From positions 1 to 31,508 of the IMG/VR virus record IMGVR_UViG_3300032086_004246: a stretch of DNA of 31,508 nt; one strand, written 5' to 3'. Within the stretch, counting starts at the first letter, position 1; each line of letters begins with the position of its first letter. This stretch comes from a virus. Shown here one piece after another: positions 1 through 8,305 of the stretch. The notes under the pieces were generated by a model. That model searched no databases, was not told the origin of the DNA, and saw nothing but the letters and a program-made list of their open reading frames with translations. The position numbers and the translations under genes are program-made.

Positions 1-1550
1 TTGTAAACCTAGACAAAGGTAAAATGAAAATACCCCTCTATGCTAGCCAAAAGAGGGTATTGAGATCATTGCGCGATAATCGATTCGTAGCATGTCTAGC
101 ATCACGACAGACGGGTAAGACTACTATGATGACAATATATGCGCTATGGATCGCATGCTTTCAAGAAGATCAGCGTATACTTGTTGTAGCAAATAAAGAA
201 CAAACTGCAATCAATATCTTCTCTAGAATTAGAACTGCATATGAGATGTTACCTAATTATCTAAAACCTGGTGTAATAGAATATGGTAAAACATCTATGA
301 AGTTAGCTAATGGCAGTAGTATAGGTATTAGTACTACAAGCTCAGATGCAGGTCGTGGTGATTCTTGTAACGTTCTTATTCTTGATGAGTTGGCTTTTAT
401 TCCTAATAATTTAGTAGATGCATTCTGGAAATCAGTTTATCCTATTATTTCCTCTTCAAAGAAATCTAAAATTTTTATAGCTTCAACTCCTAATGGTACT
501 GATAATCTTTTTTACAAACTCTATATGGATGGAATGAACAAAAAGAGTAACTGGTATGCAGAGAAGATGCTATGGTACGAAATCCCTGGTAGAGATGAAA
601 AATGGAAACAAGAAACTATACAATCTATAGGAAGTGAAGAAGCTTTCAAACAAGAATTTGACTGTGAGTTTTTGGAGTCCGGAGACTCATTCATTGATGA
701 AGAGTACTTTGCAAAGTTAGAGAGTTTAATTATCGACCCTAAACATATATTTGAAGATGGTGCATATAAAATATGGGAAGAGCCAGATGTAAATTGTATA
801 TACACCATAGGAGTAGACGTTGCAGAAGGTGTAAATAAAAACTACTCAGTTATACAAATTTTTGATATCACTGATCTAACAGAGATAAAACAAGTAGCAG
901 AATATTCAAGTAACAAAATTAATCCATTTGAGTTTACTACTAAAGTATATGAAATTTGTCATCACTGGGGCGCGCCACCTGTGTTAATAGAAAGAAATAA
1001 TTGCGGAGCGCAAGTAGTAGACCTGCTCTATCAAACTTATAGATATCCTAATATTGTTAGTTATAGTCCTAAAACAGGTAAAAGCTCTTTTGATAGATTA
1101 GGTGTATATGCTCATACTAACACTAAGTACAAGGGTGTAACCAATATGAGATATTGGGTTCATGAACTTAAATGTATTTCTTTTAGAAGTAAAGAACTAG
1201 TAGAAGAGCTTAGGCACTTTCAAAGAAAACCAAACGGTACATGGTCTGCAAAACCCGGGTATGACGATGATAAAGTAATGGCTATGATCTGGGCATTAAT
1301 GATCTTAGATAATACATTAGTACAAAGATATTATGAAATTATCGAACTTGATGATAACGGTAAACCCAAAAACATTATTCTATCAGATTTCGTACATCAA
1401 AATTTTAAAGGGTTCCTAAACGATTATAAGACCGAAAACATATCTGATACATGGGAGCCACCGAGCATGGTGTATTATGATATAAATATTGGTGAACAGC
1501 GCGGTGAGATAGATGATATGATCGCTGATGGCTGGGAGGTATTACAATGA
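1..1550 (+). CDS. terL: Terminase large subunit, T4 gp17 type (5' end outside window)
   Basis: ATP-driven DNA-packaging motor and headful nuclease. Numbering from the ATG at 24: Walker A SRQTGKTT (27-34), Walker B VLILDE (117-122), coupling motif ASTPNG (153-158), then an RNase H-like nuclease with acidic residues at D265 (GVDVAEG), E323 (LIERN) and D414-D416 (DDDK). This is the order and spacing of T4 gp17. The first in-frame ATG is at 24, but the frame stays open to base 1 and reads VNLDKGK before that Met. T4 gp17 carries over 100 residues before its Walker A, against 26 here, so the true start very probably lies upstream of the window and the Met at 24 is internal. The 3' end overlaps the next gene by ATGA. 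Confidence is high for function and moderate for the truncation. Confidence 0.97.
   Translation, partial: VNLDKGKMKIPLYASQKRVLRSLRDNRFVACLASRQTGKTTMMTIYALWIACFQEDQRILVVANKEQTAINIFSRIRTAYEMLPNYLKPGVIEYGKTSMKLANGSSIGISTTSSDAGRGDSCNVLILDELAFIPNNLVDAFWKSVYPIISSSKKSKIFIASTPNGTDNLFYKLYMDGMNKKSNWYAEKMLWYEIPGRDEKWKQETIQSIGSEEAFKQEFDCEFLESGDSFIDEEYFAKLESLIIDPKHIFEDGAYKIWEEPDVNCIYTIGVDVAEGVNKNYSVIQIFDITDLTEIKQVAEYSSNKINPFEFTTKVYEICHHWGAPPVLIERNNCGAQVVDLLYQTYRYPNIVSYSPKTGKSSFDRLGVYAHTNTKYKGVTNMRYWVHELKCISFRSKELVEELRHFQRKPNGTWSAKPGYDDDKVMAMIWALMILDNTLVQRYYEIIELDDNGKPKNIILSDFVHQNFKGFLNDYKTENISDTWEPPSMVYYDINIGEQRGEIDDMIADGWEVLQ
1481..1488 (+). promoter_or_regulatory. Candidate T4-type late promoter inside terL 3' end
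   Basis: Exact TATAAATA on the + strand, 58 nt before the ATG at 1547. A transcript from it would carry a leader of about 50 nt with a strong Shine-Dalgarno, GGGAGG at 1534-1539, 7 nt before the ATG. This is the usual layout, unlike the very short spacing at most other sites in this window. The octamer also occurs by chance inside genes here, so support is moderate. Confidence 0.4.
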
Positions 1551-2113
1551 ATCAATCCCCGTTAAATAAGAATAGAAACGATAAGTTTATTTTAGTTCTC
1601 AACTTACCTGATGGACTAAAAGAAATAAACGATAATACATCTCGTAATAACAATAGAGTAAATTCAAATAGTCTTGAAATGAGTATTTTCGGTACTCTTA
1701 CTCCCTCTTTTGATATACCTGAGGTAACATTACCATATGGTACTCAAAGTATAAAAATTAGCTCTCATACAAGATCGGCTCCCACAAGTTTTTCTTTTAA
1801 TTTTAAAATTGATAATGAATATAAAAATTACTGGGTAATTTATAAATGGCTAGATCTACTTAATGACGTTAAAACTGGTATTTTCAATAGTGATCAAAAT
1901 ATCGACATTGTTGGTAATCAATACCTTAAAGCTTATTCATCTAATATTACTGTTTTTGGTCTAGACGAATATGACAATAGAAAAATACAGTTTGATTATA
2001 TTGGAGCATTTCCTACTACTCTAGCTGAGATTAGCTGGAATTACAGTGATAATAGCGAAATAACTTCATCAAGTAGTTTTAGTTTTACTAAAATGGAAGC
2101 GAAACTGCTTTAA
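1547..2113 (+). CDS. Tail-tube-fold virion protein (gp19-like family)
   Basis: 188 residues. The C-terminal third (FDYIGAFPTTLAEISWNYS, then a strand-rich end) matches the ending common to T4 gp19/gp54-type tube proteins, where a G-x-FP-T/V segment precedes a final beta hairpin. The middle has the usual amphipathic helix (NYWVIYKWLDLLND). It starts in an ATGA overlap with terL, with a strong Shine-Dalgarno GGGAGG 7 nt upstream, so the two are translationally coupled. Its 3' end overlaps the convergent rmlA by 26 nt. A second, better gp19 match lies at 7722-8300, so this one may be a specialised tube, neck or initiator paralogue. The fold assignment is by pattern only. Confidence 0.5.
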   Translation: MNQSPLNKNRNDKFILVLNLPDGLKEINDNTSRNNNRVNSNSLEMSIFGTLTPSFDIPEVTLPYGTQSIKISSHTRSAPTSFSFNFKIDNEYKNYWVIYKWLDLLNDVKTGIFNSDQNIDIVGNQYLKAYSSNITVFGLDEYDNRKIQFDYIGAFPTTLAEISWNYSDNSEITSSSSFSFTKMEAKLL

Positions 2114-2930
2114 CAATACTTTGCTTGTATTTACATTCAGGCATGTTGTATAGTAATTTATTAAGTTCATCAATATTAATATTACCTGCTTTGTAAGTTT
2201 CAAGTTCTACACTACCAATCATTTGATTAGTTCTATTTTGTATACTCTTTATATACATAGTAGCTTCAAACATTTGATCGGTATCACCAGTATCGAACCA
2301 AGCATACTCTGAATTGAGTATAGATAAACTTAAATCTCCAGACTCTAAATAACTTTTATTGAGATCTGTTATTTCTAGCTCTTTTCTACTAGAAGGGGTT
2401 AACTTTTTAGCTCTTTCAGGAGCAGAGCTGTCATAAAAATAAAGACCGGTTACTGCAACATCACTTTTAGGTTTTTCTGGTTTTTCAATTATGTTAGTAA
2501 TTTCTAAATCTTTATTATATTCTACTACCCCGTAATCTTGTGGATTACTAACTCTATAACCTACAATGGTAGCACCAGATACTCTATTATAATTGATACC
2601 TGTAAAAATATTATCTCCAAGAGCTAACACTACATCATCGTAACCTATAAACTTTTCACCTATAATAAGAGCTTCTGCTATACCTTTTGGTTGCTTTTGC
2701 TCCTTGTATGTAATATTGATACCTAGATTTGAACCATCCCCAAGTAAATCAAAAAAAGAATGTAGTTTATTAGATATAATTAATACATCTTTTATTCCTA
2801 GTTTAATAAGGGTAGATAGAGGGTAATATATGGTAGGCTTGTCGTAAACTGGCAGTATTTGCTTTGAAAGTACTCTTGTGTTAGGATAGACTCGAGTACC
2901 GCTACCTCCAGCTAGTATTATACCTTTCAT
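2088..2930 (-). CDS. rmlA: Glucose-1-phosphate thymidylyltransferase (dTDP-glucose synthase)
   Basis: Makes dTDP-glucose from dTTP and glucose 1-phosphate, the first step to dTDP-rhamnose and other dTDP-sugars. 280 residues against about 290 in bacterial RmlA. The nucleotide-binding loop is GGSGTR (8-13), followed by SKQILPVYDKP (22-32) with the conserved Lys, the QPKGIAEA segment (80-87), the metal-binding LGDN (104-107), YGVVEY, EKPEKPKS, TGLYFYD, LEITDLN and WFDTGD, all in family order. The catalytic core looks intact. It stands alone on the minus strand between a tube-like gene and the sheath; no rmlB, C or D is visible here. Its last 8 codons are antisense to the tube-like gene. It is probably a host-derived metabolic gene that feeds surface-sugar or glycosylation chemistry; that role is inferred. 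Confidence 0.95.
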   Translation of the reverse strand: MKGIILAGGSGTRVYPNTRVLSKQILPVYDKPTIYYPLSTLIKLGIKDVLIISNKLHSFFDLLGDGSNLGINITYKEQKQPKGIAEALIIGEKFIGYDDVVLALGDNIFTGINYNRVSGATIVGYRVSNPQDYGVVEYNKDLEITNIIEKPEKPKSDVAVTGLYFYDSSAPERAKKLTPSSRKELEITDLNKSYLESGDLSLSILNSEYAWFDTGDTDQMFEATMYIKSIQNRTNQMIGSVELETYKAGNINIDELNKLLYNMPECKYKQSIVKAVSLPF

Positions 2931-2931
2931 A

Positions 2932-2939
2932 TATTTATA
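2932..2939 (-). promoter_or_regulatory. Late-promoter-like octamer abutting rmlA ATG
   Basis: Exact TATAAATA on the minus strand, ending only 1 nt before the rmlA ATG. By T4 geometry the start would fall inside codon 2 or 3 and the AUG would be lost. Either it is fortuitous, start selection differs, or it acts at another level. No clear Shine-Dalgarno is visible upstream of rmlA. Confidence 0.25.
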
Positions 2940-2999
2940 TTATATTCTATTTCTCAATGTTTTCAACTAATAATAAATCCCAACTTTCCATTAAGGAAC

Positions 3000-3007
3000 A
3001 ATAAATA
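3000..3007 (+). promoter_or_regulatory. Candidate late promoter of the sheath gene
   Basis: AATAAATA ends 19 nt before the sheath ATG at 3027, leaving a predicted leader of about 13 nt that contains AAAGAAAG but no good Shine-Dalgarno. It lies in the 96-bp divergent gap between rmlA and the sheath gene. Confidence 0.5.
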
Positions 3008-3026
3008 ATTAAAGAAAGTTACAACT

Positions 3027-5645
3027 ATGTCTAGAAGAACAATTCAATCTCCAGGTGTAGAAATCAGAGAAATTGATCAAACATTGAGAGCACCAGCTAA
3101 CGTTGGTACTACTGTCTTTATCCCAGGGTTTTCTAATGAAGGGCCTACAGATGAAATTCTCAATGTTGGTACTTTTGCAGATTTCGAACAAATTTATGGT
3201 AAACCAACAACTGCTGCTGAAAGATACTTTTATCACAGTGTGCGTCAAGTGTTTAACAGTGATGCTAATGTATATGTCTCTCGCTTACCTTACGGTAACG
3301 GAAATGGCTTAGAAACTCAAAAATATACCGCGCAGGTATATCCAGTAGTATCTCCACAAACAGTAGCTGTATCAGCTATAACTTCTGATGCTTCCGGCAC
3401 TTCATTATCATTTGATAATACGCTCGGAGATCCTGTGCAAGCTGGTGTGACAGGAGCTACAGCTTATTTAGAGGGAGTTTTTAAAGCAACTAACGGAGAG
3501 CTGAGTTATATCAGTACATCTGTTGCTAATTTATCTTCATCAGCAGGTACGAGTACAATCACCTTATCTACTAGTGCTACTAATGCTGATTTAGCTTCTG
3601 TTGTCGGAAAAGATATAATTAGCGCGCAAGTATATTCAACTCAAATCGCCGGCGCATCTGGCTTTTCTACAGAAAAGCTATCAGGTAGTGAGTATTATAT
3701 TTTAGGTCAACCTACTTTAGTAGAACTCACAGAAACCCAATACAATCAAGTTGCCAATGGTGAGTTTACATGGAGTAATGATGTATCTGCAGGTCAAGAT
3801 ACTGCTTACACAGGTAGTAACATTTTGACAGGTGCAGGTATTGGTATTGTAGTATTAAACACCGGTAAGACAAGTGTCAATGAGAAGTATGAAGGATATT
3901 ATGCTACTATTATTGATAACACTGACTTCAACCCAGCAACGGACTTCGATGGTGTTAGATCCCAATATACAATGACATCAACTGGTACTAAAGCACCTAG
4001 TGCATATACAACAGTACCTACATCTAGATTAGATTATGCCTTAAGTGCTACTAACTTATCTGAAACAAGAAATGTTAGCAGATCAATTGAAGACGTACCT
4101 GAATTCAACATTAATGGTCCAGAATATGTTGATACAGTTTCGTTTGGATTAATAAAATCTCGTATAACGCCGTTCGCGAGTGATGATCTTAAGTTAAGTT
4201 ACTTCTTAGCTGAAGGTTATACTGGTTCGTTAAATTATTATAGAACAATACAAAACGAAAACGGAAGTGGTAATAAGTCATTCTTCTTAGAGGCCAGTGA
4301 CGATAGATCTCCTAACGTTAAAATATTTGTTAATCCAAATATTAGTAGAAATGACGGAGATTGGACATCCGGGGTAGGAGATGCTCCTACTAAGTTTGTA
4401 AGAACGGCTAAGTCTTCAAACAGTAACGCAAGTATTGTTAATGAAGTTATGGGTTCAGGAGGTCTCCTCAACACTCAAAAGAACTACAATAACACACCTG
4501 GTATATATCCTTTTGGTACTTTTGTTGATACTGGAACAATCACTACAGGTAAAAACTTAGGTAGTATCTATGATAAACTAGATAGAGTGTTTAGAATTGC
4601 TTCAAACGTAGAATTGTTCAATATTGATATTTCTATTGAAGCAGGCTTAGGAACAATTGCTGCTAATAGAAAGTACAGTTCTGATACCTCACTTACCGCA
4701 GCTAGTGGTTTTGAAGATACTGCATTCTTAAACATTGGAAATATTACTACTGGGGATGGTTTTTATTCTACTTCTCAAAACTTAGTAGGAGATAACTTCG
4801 TTGGTATTAGAGACGAGTATAGAAATATATATAACATCTTCGAGCAGTTTGCGAGACAAACTCGTAAGGATCATATCTTTATCGCAGATATCTTACGTAA
4901 TATTGTTGTTCAAGGGGATAATGCTAAAGCATTAGATGATAAGAATAAAAACTTTAGTAAGCATGTTTACTGGCCGTTACGCCATCAGTTTGGTATAGCT
5001 AATAGTAATTATGCATGTGTTTTTGCTAACTGGGCTAAAGTTTATGATGTAACCTCAGATAAAAACATTTGGATTCCATTCTCTGGGGTCGCGGCTTCTA
5101 ACTTCGCTAGAACAGATGCAAACTTCGCACCATGGTTTGCTCCAGCTGGATTTACTAGAGGGGTAGTAACAGGAGTAACTGATATTGCTATTAGTCCTAC
5201 TCAACGTCAGAGAGATCAATTGTATAGAGTCGCTCTTAACCCTGTAACGCAATTCCCTAATGAAGGAGTTGTTATATTTGGTCAAAAGACATTGCAAAAG
5301 AAACCAACTGCGTTTGATAGAATTAATGTTCGTAGATTGTTCTTAGATTTAGAAAAGCGTACAAAGAGAGTTATGAAATACTTCATCTTTGAACCGAATA
5401 CATTCTTAACAAGAACAAAAATTGTTAACACATTATCACCTATATTTGAAAATGCTAAGCAAACTGAAGGTTTGTATGATTATTTGATTGTATGTGATGA
5501 AAGAAATAATACTACAGATAGAATTAACAACAACGAATTAGTAGTAGATATCTACTTAAAACCTGTTCGTGCTGCTGAATTTATCTTAGTTAATTTCTAC
5601 GCAGTTAATAACGATGTTAACTTTGAAGAGATTGTAGGTCAGTAA
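3027..5645 (+). CDS. gp18: Tail sheath protein, T4 gp18 type
   Basis: Forms the contractile sheath around the tail tube. 872 residues, longer than T4 gp18 (about 660); the extra length lies in the variable middle region, as in other T4-like sheaths. The N-terminus SRRTIQSPGVEIREIDQT is the classic sheath start that donates a strand to the neighbouring subunit, followed by the FIPGFSNEGP and VYVSRLPYG segments. The conserved C-terminal domain includes FGQKTLQKKPTAFDRINVRRL, KYFIFEPNT, and the final strand ELVVDIYLKPVRAAEFILVNF. It is a one-gene transcription unit: a late-type element sits upstream and an intrinsic terminator directly downstream, as fits a protein needed in many copies. Confidence 0.96.
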   Translation: MSRRTIQSPGVEIREIDQTLRAPANVGTTVFIPGFSNEGPTDEILNVGTFADFEQIYGKPTTAAERYFYHSVRQVFNSDANVYVSRLPYGNGNGLETQKYTAQVYPVVSPQTVAVSAITSDASGTSLSFDNTLGDPVQAGVTGATAYLEGVFKATNGELSYISTSVANLSSSAGTSTITLSTSATNADLASVVGKDIISAQVYSTQIAGASGFSTEKLSGSEYYILGQPTLVELTETQYNQVANGEFTWSNDVSAGQDTAYTGSNILTGAGIGIVVLNTGKTSVNEKYEGYYATIIDNTDFNPATDFDGVRSQYTMTSTGTKAPSAYTTVPTSRLDYALSATNLSETRNVSRSIEDVPEFNINGPEYVDTVSFGLIKSRITPFASDDLKLSYFLAEGYTGSLNYYRTIQNENGSGNKSFFLEASDDRSPNVKIFVNPNISRNDGDWTSGVGDAPTKFVRTAKSSNSNASIVNEVMGSGGLLNTQKNYNNTPGIYPFGTFVDTGTITTGKNLGSIYDKLDRVFRIASNVELFNIDISIEAGLGTIAANRKYSSDTSLTAASGFEDTAFLNIGNITTGDGFYSTSQNLVGDNFVGIRDEYRNIYNIFEQFARQTRKDHIFIADILRNIVVQGDNAKALDDKNKNFSKHVYWPLRHQFGIANSNYACVFANWAKVYDVTSDKNIWIPFSGVAASNFARTDANFAPWFAPAGFTRGVVTGVTDIAISPTQRQRDQLYRVALNPVTQFPNEGVVIFGQKTLQKKPTAFDRINVRRLFLDLEKRTKRVMKYFIFEPNTFLTRTKIVNTLSPIFENAKQTEGLYDYLIVCDERNNTTDRINNNELVVDIYLKPVRAAEFILVNFYAVNNDVNFEEIVGQ

Positions 5646-5666
5646 GTTACCTATTCATAGTTATGC

Positions 5667-5694
5667 AAAGCTCGGCGAAAGCCGAGCTTTTTTT
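5667..5694 (+). terminator. Rho-independent terminator after sheath gene
   Basis: A perfect 10-bp stem (AAAGCTCGGC / GCCGAGCTTT) closed by a GAAA tetraloop (5677-5680) and followed by a T-tract to 5694. The GNRA loop and G+C-rich stem make it very stable. The last T of the tract is also the first base of the late promoter at 5694-5701. It is the only clear intrinsic terminator I found in the window. Confidence 0.93.
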
Positions 5695-5701
5695 ATAAAT
5701 A
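5694..5701 (+). promoter_or_regulatory. T4-type late promoter with 6-nt spacing to ATG
   Basis: Exact TATAAATA, 6 nt (TTTTTA) before the ATG at 5708, sharing base 5694 with the terminator T-tract. In T4 late promoters the element spans about -13 to -6, so the predicted start is base 5707 or so, making the message leaderless or nearly so. Confidence 0.75.
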
Positions 5702-5707
5702 TTTTTA

Positions 5708-6385
5708 ATGAGTATAACCTATAAACAAAATGATGCGAACGGAATCATTACAGAGTTTTATACTAGATTACTAGAGTTTGATACCTCTTTATCAGATTCT
5801 AATTTATTTTACGTGTCTTATAGTATTCCAGAAGCTTTAACTGATGAGTTATATCAGTTTATAGGAGAGACAGCAAACGACGGGAGAATAGGTATTTCCC
5901 CTACTAAAGAAATTTTCCAACGTAATAAGATACAGGCGTTGACTACTGGGGTGGATTTACCGGATGATAAAAACAGTGTTCAAGTTATTGACCATGAATC
6001 TAGCGTTAATGGCTATTTACCCATTACAGTGAATAATGGAAGAGTATATGACTCAACTGGTTTAAAAACCCAATTTTATGATACTAATTTAAGTTTGAAT
6101 GACTTAATTTTTAAACCATGGGTTAGATTAATATCTCGAAACGGTTGTTTCGATAATAGTTTATTTACAGATGTACAAGTTGTATTTCTCGGAAAGCAAG
6201 TTAATAAAAGTGGAGTTGGTGCTACCTATCAATCTGTAATAAGAAAACTATATACATTTAAAGATTGTATACCGGTTGATACAGAAAGTGCAGATACGTA
6301 TAAGTATACTATTGACTCTAATATAATTGATCAAAGAGTACAATGGAAATTTAACAGGTATGATGTCGTGCTTACTAACATTTAA
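5708..6385 (+). CDS. Tail-tube-fold baseplate protein, possibly gp54-like
   Basis: 225 residues. The C-terminal part runs through TDVQVVFLGKQ, RKLYTFKDCIPVDTES, then YTIDSNIIDQRVQWKFNRYDVV. The order strand, F-x-x-CIPV turn, then a final hairpin recalls T4 gp54 (tail tube initiator), which has GGCIPVAVSS followed by a TFNVTFAYR strand. It is the first gene after the sheath terminator, and two baseplate-type genes follow in overlapping frames. T4 gp54 is longer (about 320), so the N-terminal region differs. Alternatives are another gp19-family tube protein or a tail completion protein. The gene is certain; the name is tentative. Confidence 0.45.
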   Translation: MSITYKQNDANGIITEFYTRLLEFDTSLSDSNLFYVSYSIPEALTDELYQFIGETANDGRIGISPTKEIFQRNKIQALTTGVDLPDDKNSVQVIDHESSVNGYLPITVNNGRVYDSTGLKTQFYDTNLSLNDLIFKPWVRLISRNGCFDNSLFTDVQVVFLGKQVNKSGVGATYQSVIRKLYTFKDCIPVDTESADTYKYTIDSNIIDQRVQWKFNRYDVVLTNI

Positions 6386-7055
6386 TGATATAGAATATCT
6401 TACAACTCAAATAGATGCCAATAATATTGAAAATGTTTTTAACTACTTAGCTAAGTATGATACAATCATAGACTATATTGAGACAGTAAAAAATACAATA
6501 TACAGTAACAATGATAATTTTTCTTTTCCGGTAAAAACAAAAAAATTTAAAGGAGACTTATTATTAACAAAAAAAGAGTTTCTCGTTAATATACCCAAAA
6601 AACAGACCTTTAGAAAAACAATTGATGGATTAAAGTTTGAACTTAAATATCCTCGAGTTACTTTAGATGAAGACCTTTTACTTTCCTGTATATATAAAAT
6701 TAACAATATAGTTATTGGGGAGAATAGATATCAAGTAGTTAATTCTCTTCCAGTATCAATTTATAATCAACTAATTGATTTTATAAAAAATAATATAATA
6801 TTTGAGCTCGATAAAATTATAATAAGGAATACTAAAAATTTAGAACTCAAAGAAGATTTTACATATAATACCAACAATGTTTACAAACTTATTTTTTACG
6901 TTTGTTGCTATAATATAAATTACTTAAGAAAAATTAGATTAATTTTAAGTAAAGAAGGTAATCTAGACCATCAAACGTTCGATAGCATGACTGTTGAACA
7001 AACCGTGAGTTACTATAAATTATTAAAAGAAATGTATGACAAACCAAGAGAGTAG
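6360..7055 (+). CDS. Uncharacterised tail/baseplate-cluster protein
   Basis: The frame opens at an ATG at 6327, but adjacent ATG codons at 6360 and 6363 give a shorter overlap (26 or 23 nt) with the preceding gene and a more natural start (MMSCLLTFNDIEYL); neither has a strong Shine-Dalgarno, so the start is uncertain. The product is about 231 residues, Lys/Asn/Ile-rich, with no signal peptide. A hydrophobic patch (YKLIFYVCCYNINYL) lies near residue 185, and a helical end follows. I do not recognise the family. Being sandwiched between a tube-fold gene and a gp26-like gene, it may be a hub or assembly factor; gp51- or gp28-like roles are possible but unsupported. Confidence 0.4.
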   Translation: MMSCLLTFNDIEYLTTQIDANNIENVFNYLAKYDTIIDYIETVKNTIYSNNDNFSFPVKTKKFKGDLLLTKKEFLVNIPKKQTFRKTIDGLKFELKYPRVTLDEDLLLSCIYKINNIVIGENRYQVVNSLPVSIYNQLIDFIKNNIIFELDKIIIRNTKNLELKEDFTYNTNNVYKLIFYVCCYNINYLRKIRLILSKEGNLDHQTFDSMTVEQTVSYYKLLKEMYDKPRE

Positions 7056-7725
7056 TATAACAGAGATTTTATCTCTTATCGATAAAAATAATATTATTAA
7101 AGTTCATCTACCTGTACTTAATACCGAGGTTGAAATTAAAAGATATAGCGTTGACTCTCTTAATGTAATTAATGATATTTTTGAAAAAGAAACTAATAGC
7201 GAAATTATGTTTCAATATTTCAACTACCTTATCGAATTAGTAAAAGATAGAACTACTCTAAATTTAGACTATATTGATTTCCTTCACTTAATTTTTTGTT
7301 TACGTGCAGAAGAAAATAATGAATATAAAGAGACTAATTTACAAGATGTTATTTCAAATATAAAAGAAAATGTAAAACTAGATTCTCCTAAGCCTTTAAA
7401 AATAAAAGACGGTATAATTAATTATAAGGTTAATTTTTCTATACCTAAAATTTCTAATTTAGAGGATACAATAAAGCAATGTAACACTGCTACTAAAGAT
7501 CTTATTTTTTATAATATATTCAAATATATAGACAATATCGAAATATCTGCTCAAGATAAAACTACTAAAGCATCTTCTAAAGAAGAGTTGTATCAACTAT
7601 ATAATGCAATAAGTTATAGATCTTTAGATAAAATTAACAAGCAAGTTAACAATATCACTAATAAGATCTATAACTTATACAACGTAAATATAGAAGCAGA
7701 TACTAGTTTTTTGTATTCAATTTAA
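7036..7725 (+). CDS. Possible baseplate hub assembly protein (T4 gp26/gp51-like)
   Basis: 229 residues. The N-terminal segment VHLPVLNTEVEIKRYSVDSL followed by a helix resembles the start of the T4 baseplate hub family represented by gp26 and gp51, in which a 'LP-x-x-G/N-x-x-V-E-x-R/K-P/Y-F/S' strand is followed by acidic helices. A central segment (HLIFCLRAEE) and a helical C-terminus fit the family length (208-250). It overlaps the upstream gene by 20 nt. Its stop overlaps the stop of the convergent tube gene: both lie within TTAA at 7722-7725. The function would be a chaperone or subunit of the hub. The match is by eye, so confidence is limited. Confidence 0.42.
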   Translation: MTNQESSITEILSLIDKNNIIKVHLPVLNTEVEIKRYSVDSLNVINDIFEKETNSEIMFQYFNYLIELVKDRTTLNLDYIDFLHLIFCLRAEENNEYKETNLQDVISNIKENVKLDSPKPLKIKDGIINYKVNFSIPKISNLEDTIKQCNTATKDLIFYNIFKYIDNIEISAQDKTTKASSKEELYQLYNAISYRSLDKINKQVNNITNKIYNLYNVNIEADTSFLYSI

Positions 7726-8300
7726 AGTAGCTTACCTATTTGATTTAGGACTTGACCTACTTCATTATCTCTACGGAAAAACTGATAAGCAAATGTAGTA
7801 TTGAATTCTACAACTTGTCCGTTATCTGAGTTAATGGTATATTGTATATCTGCTGCTTCTACAGGGAATACGCCAAATAATTTATAGGTACGCAAAACTT
7901 CAAATTCATTATCTAGTTGAGCTAAAGTAATAGTACTATCATTGTGAAGTAGACCATCACCTATAGATGTATCTTCATCAAAAGTTTCAGTGATCCAATT
8001 TTCCATTGCAATTCTAGCGCTACTCTGAGCATCTAAATAAAATACAATGGGAAATCCTTGAGTTTGATTGTATTCTACTGGCCCGGGTAAACTAAATTGA
8101 AAACCTGAGTATGGTACTGAGACTGGTTTAATCTTTTTTCCAGGTATCTGAGAAGATGTAGCGTAAACTAATTGATCCTCTGTAAATACAGAAGCTCCTT
8201 TGTTCGAAACATCTAAAACTCTAAACTGGTAGTTACGCGCGAAATCTTTAGTCTGCGCAACTTTGTAAAAGTCCTGTATTGTTTGCTTAATATCTGCCAT
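7722..8300 (-). CDS. gp19: Major tail tube protein, T4 gp19 type
   Basis: Forms the inner tube through which DNA passes. 192 residues from MADIKQ; T4 gp19 is 163. Family features: the N-terminal helix TIQDFYKVAQTKDFARNYQF, the strand-loop YATSSQIPGKKIKPVSVPYSG (residues 46-66), an amphipathic helix RIAMENWITETFDED, and the C-terminal TYKLFGVFPVEAADIQYTI followed by a long final strand FNTTFAYQFF. The frame opens 36 nt further upstream, but the start at 8300 is preferred because MADIKQ begins the family homology and a late-promoter element ends 5 nt before it. The gene is alone on the minus strand between two forward tail operons, back to back with the tape-measure gene. Confidence 0.87.
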   Translation of the reverse strand: MADIKQTIQDFYKVAQTKDFARNYQFRVLDVSNKGASVFTEDQLVYATSSQIPGKKIKPVSVPYSGFQFSLPGPVEYNQTQGFPIVFYLDAQSSARIAMENWITETFDEDTSIGDGLLHNDSTITLAQLDNEFEVLRTYKLFGVFPVEAADIQYTINSDNGQVVEFNTTFAYQFFRRDNEVGQVLNQIGKLL

Positions 8301-8305
8301 AAAAA

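Noticed and set aside
3009-3248. Open frame opposite the sheath start, and similar antisense frames elsewhere
   Set aside because: They lie fully within well-supported genes on the other strand, lack start signals, and have compositions typical of shadows.
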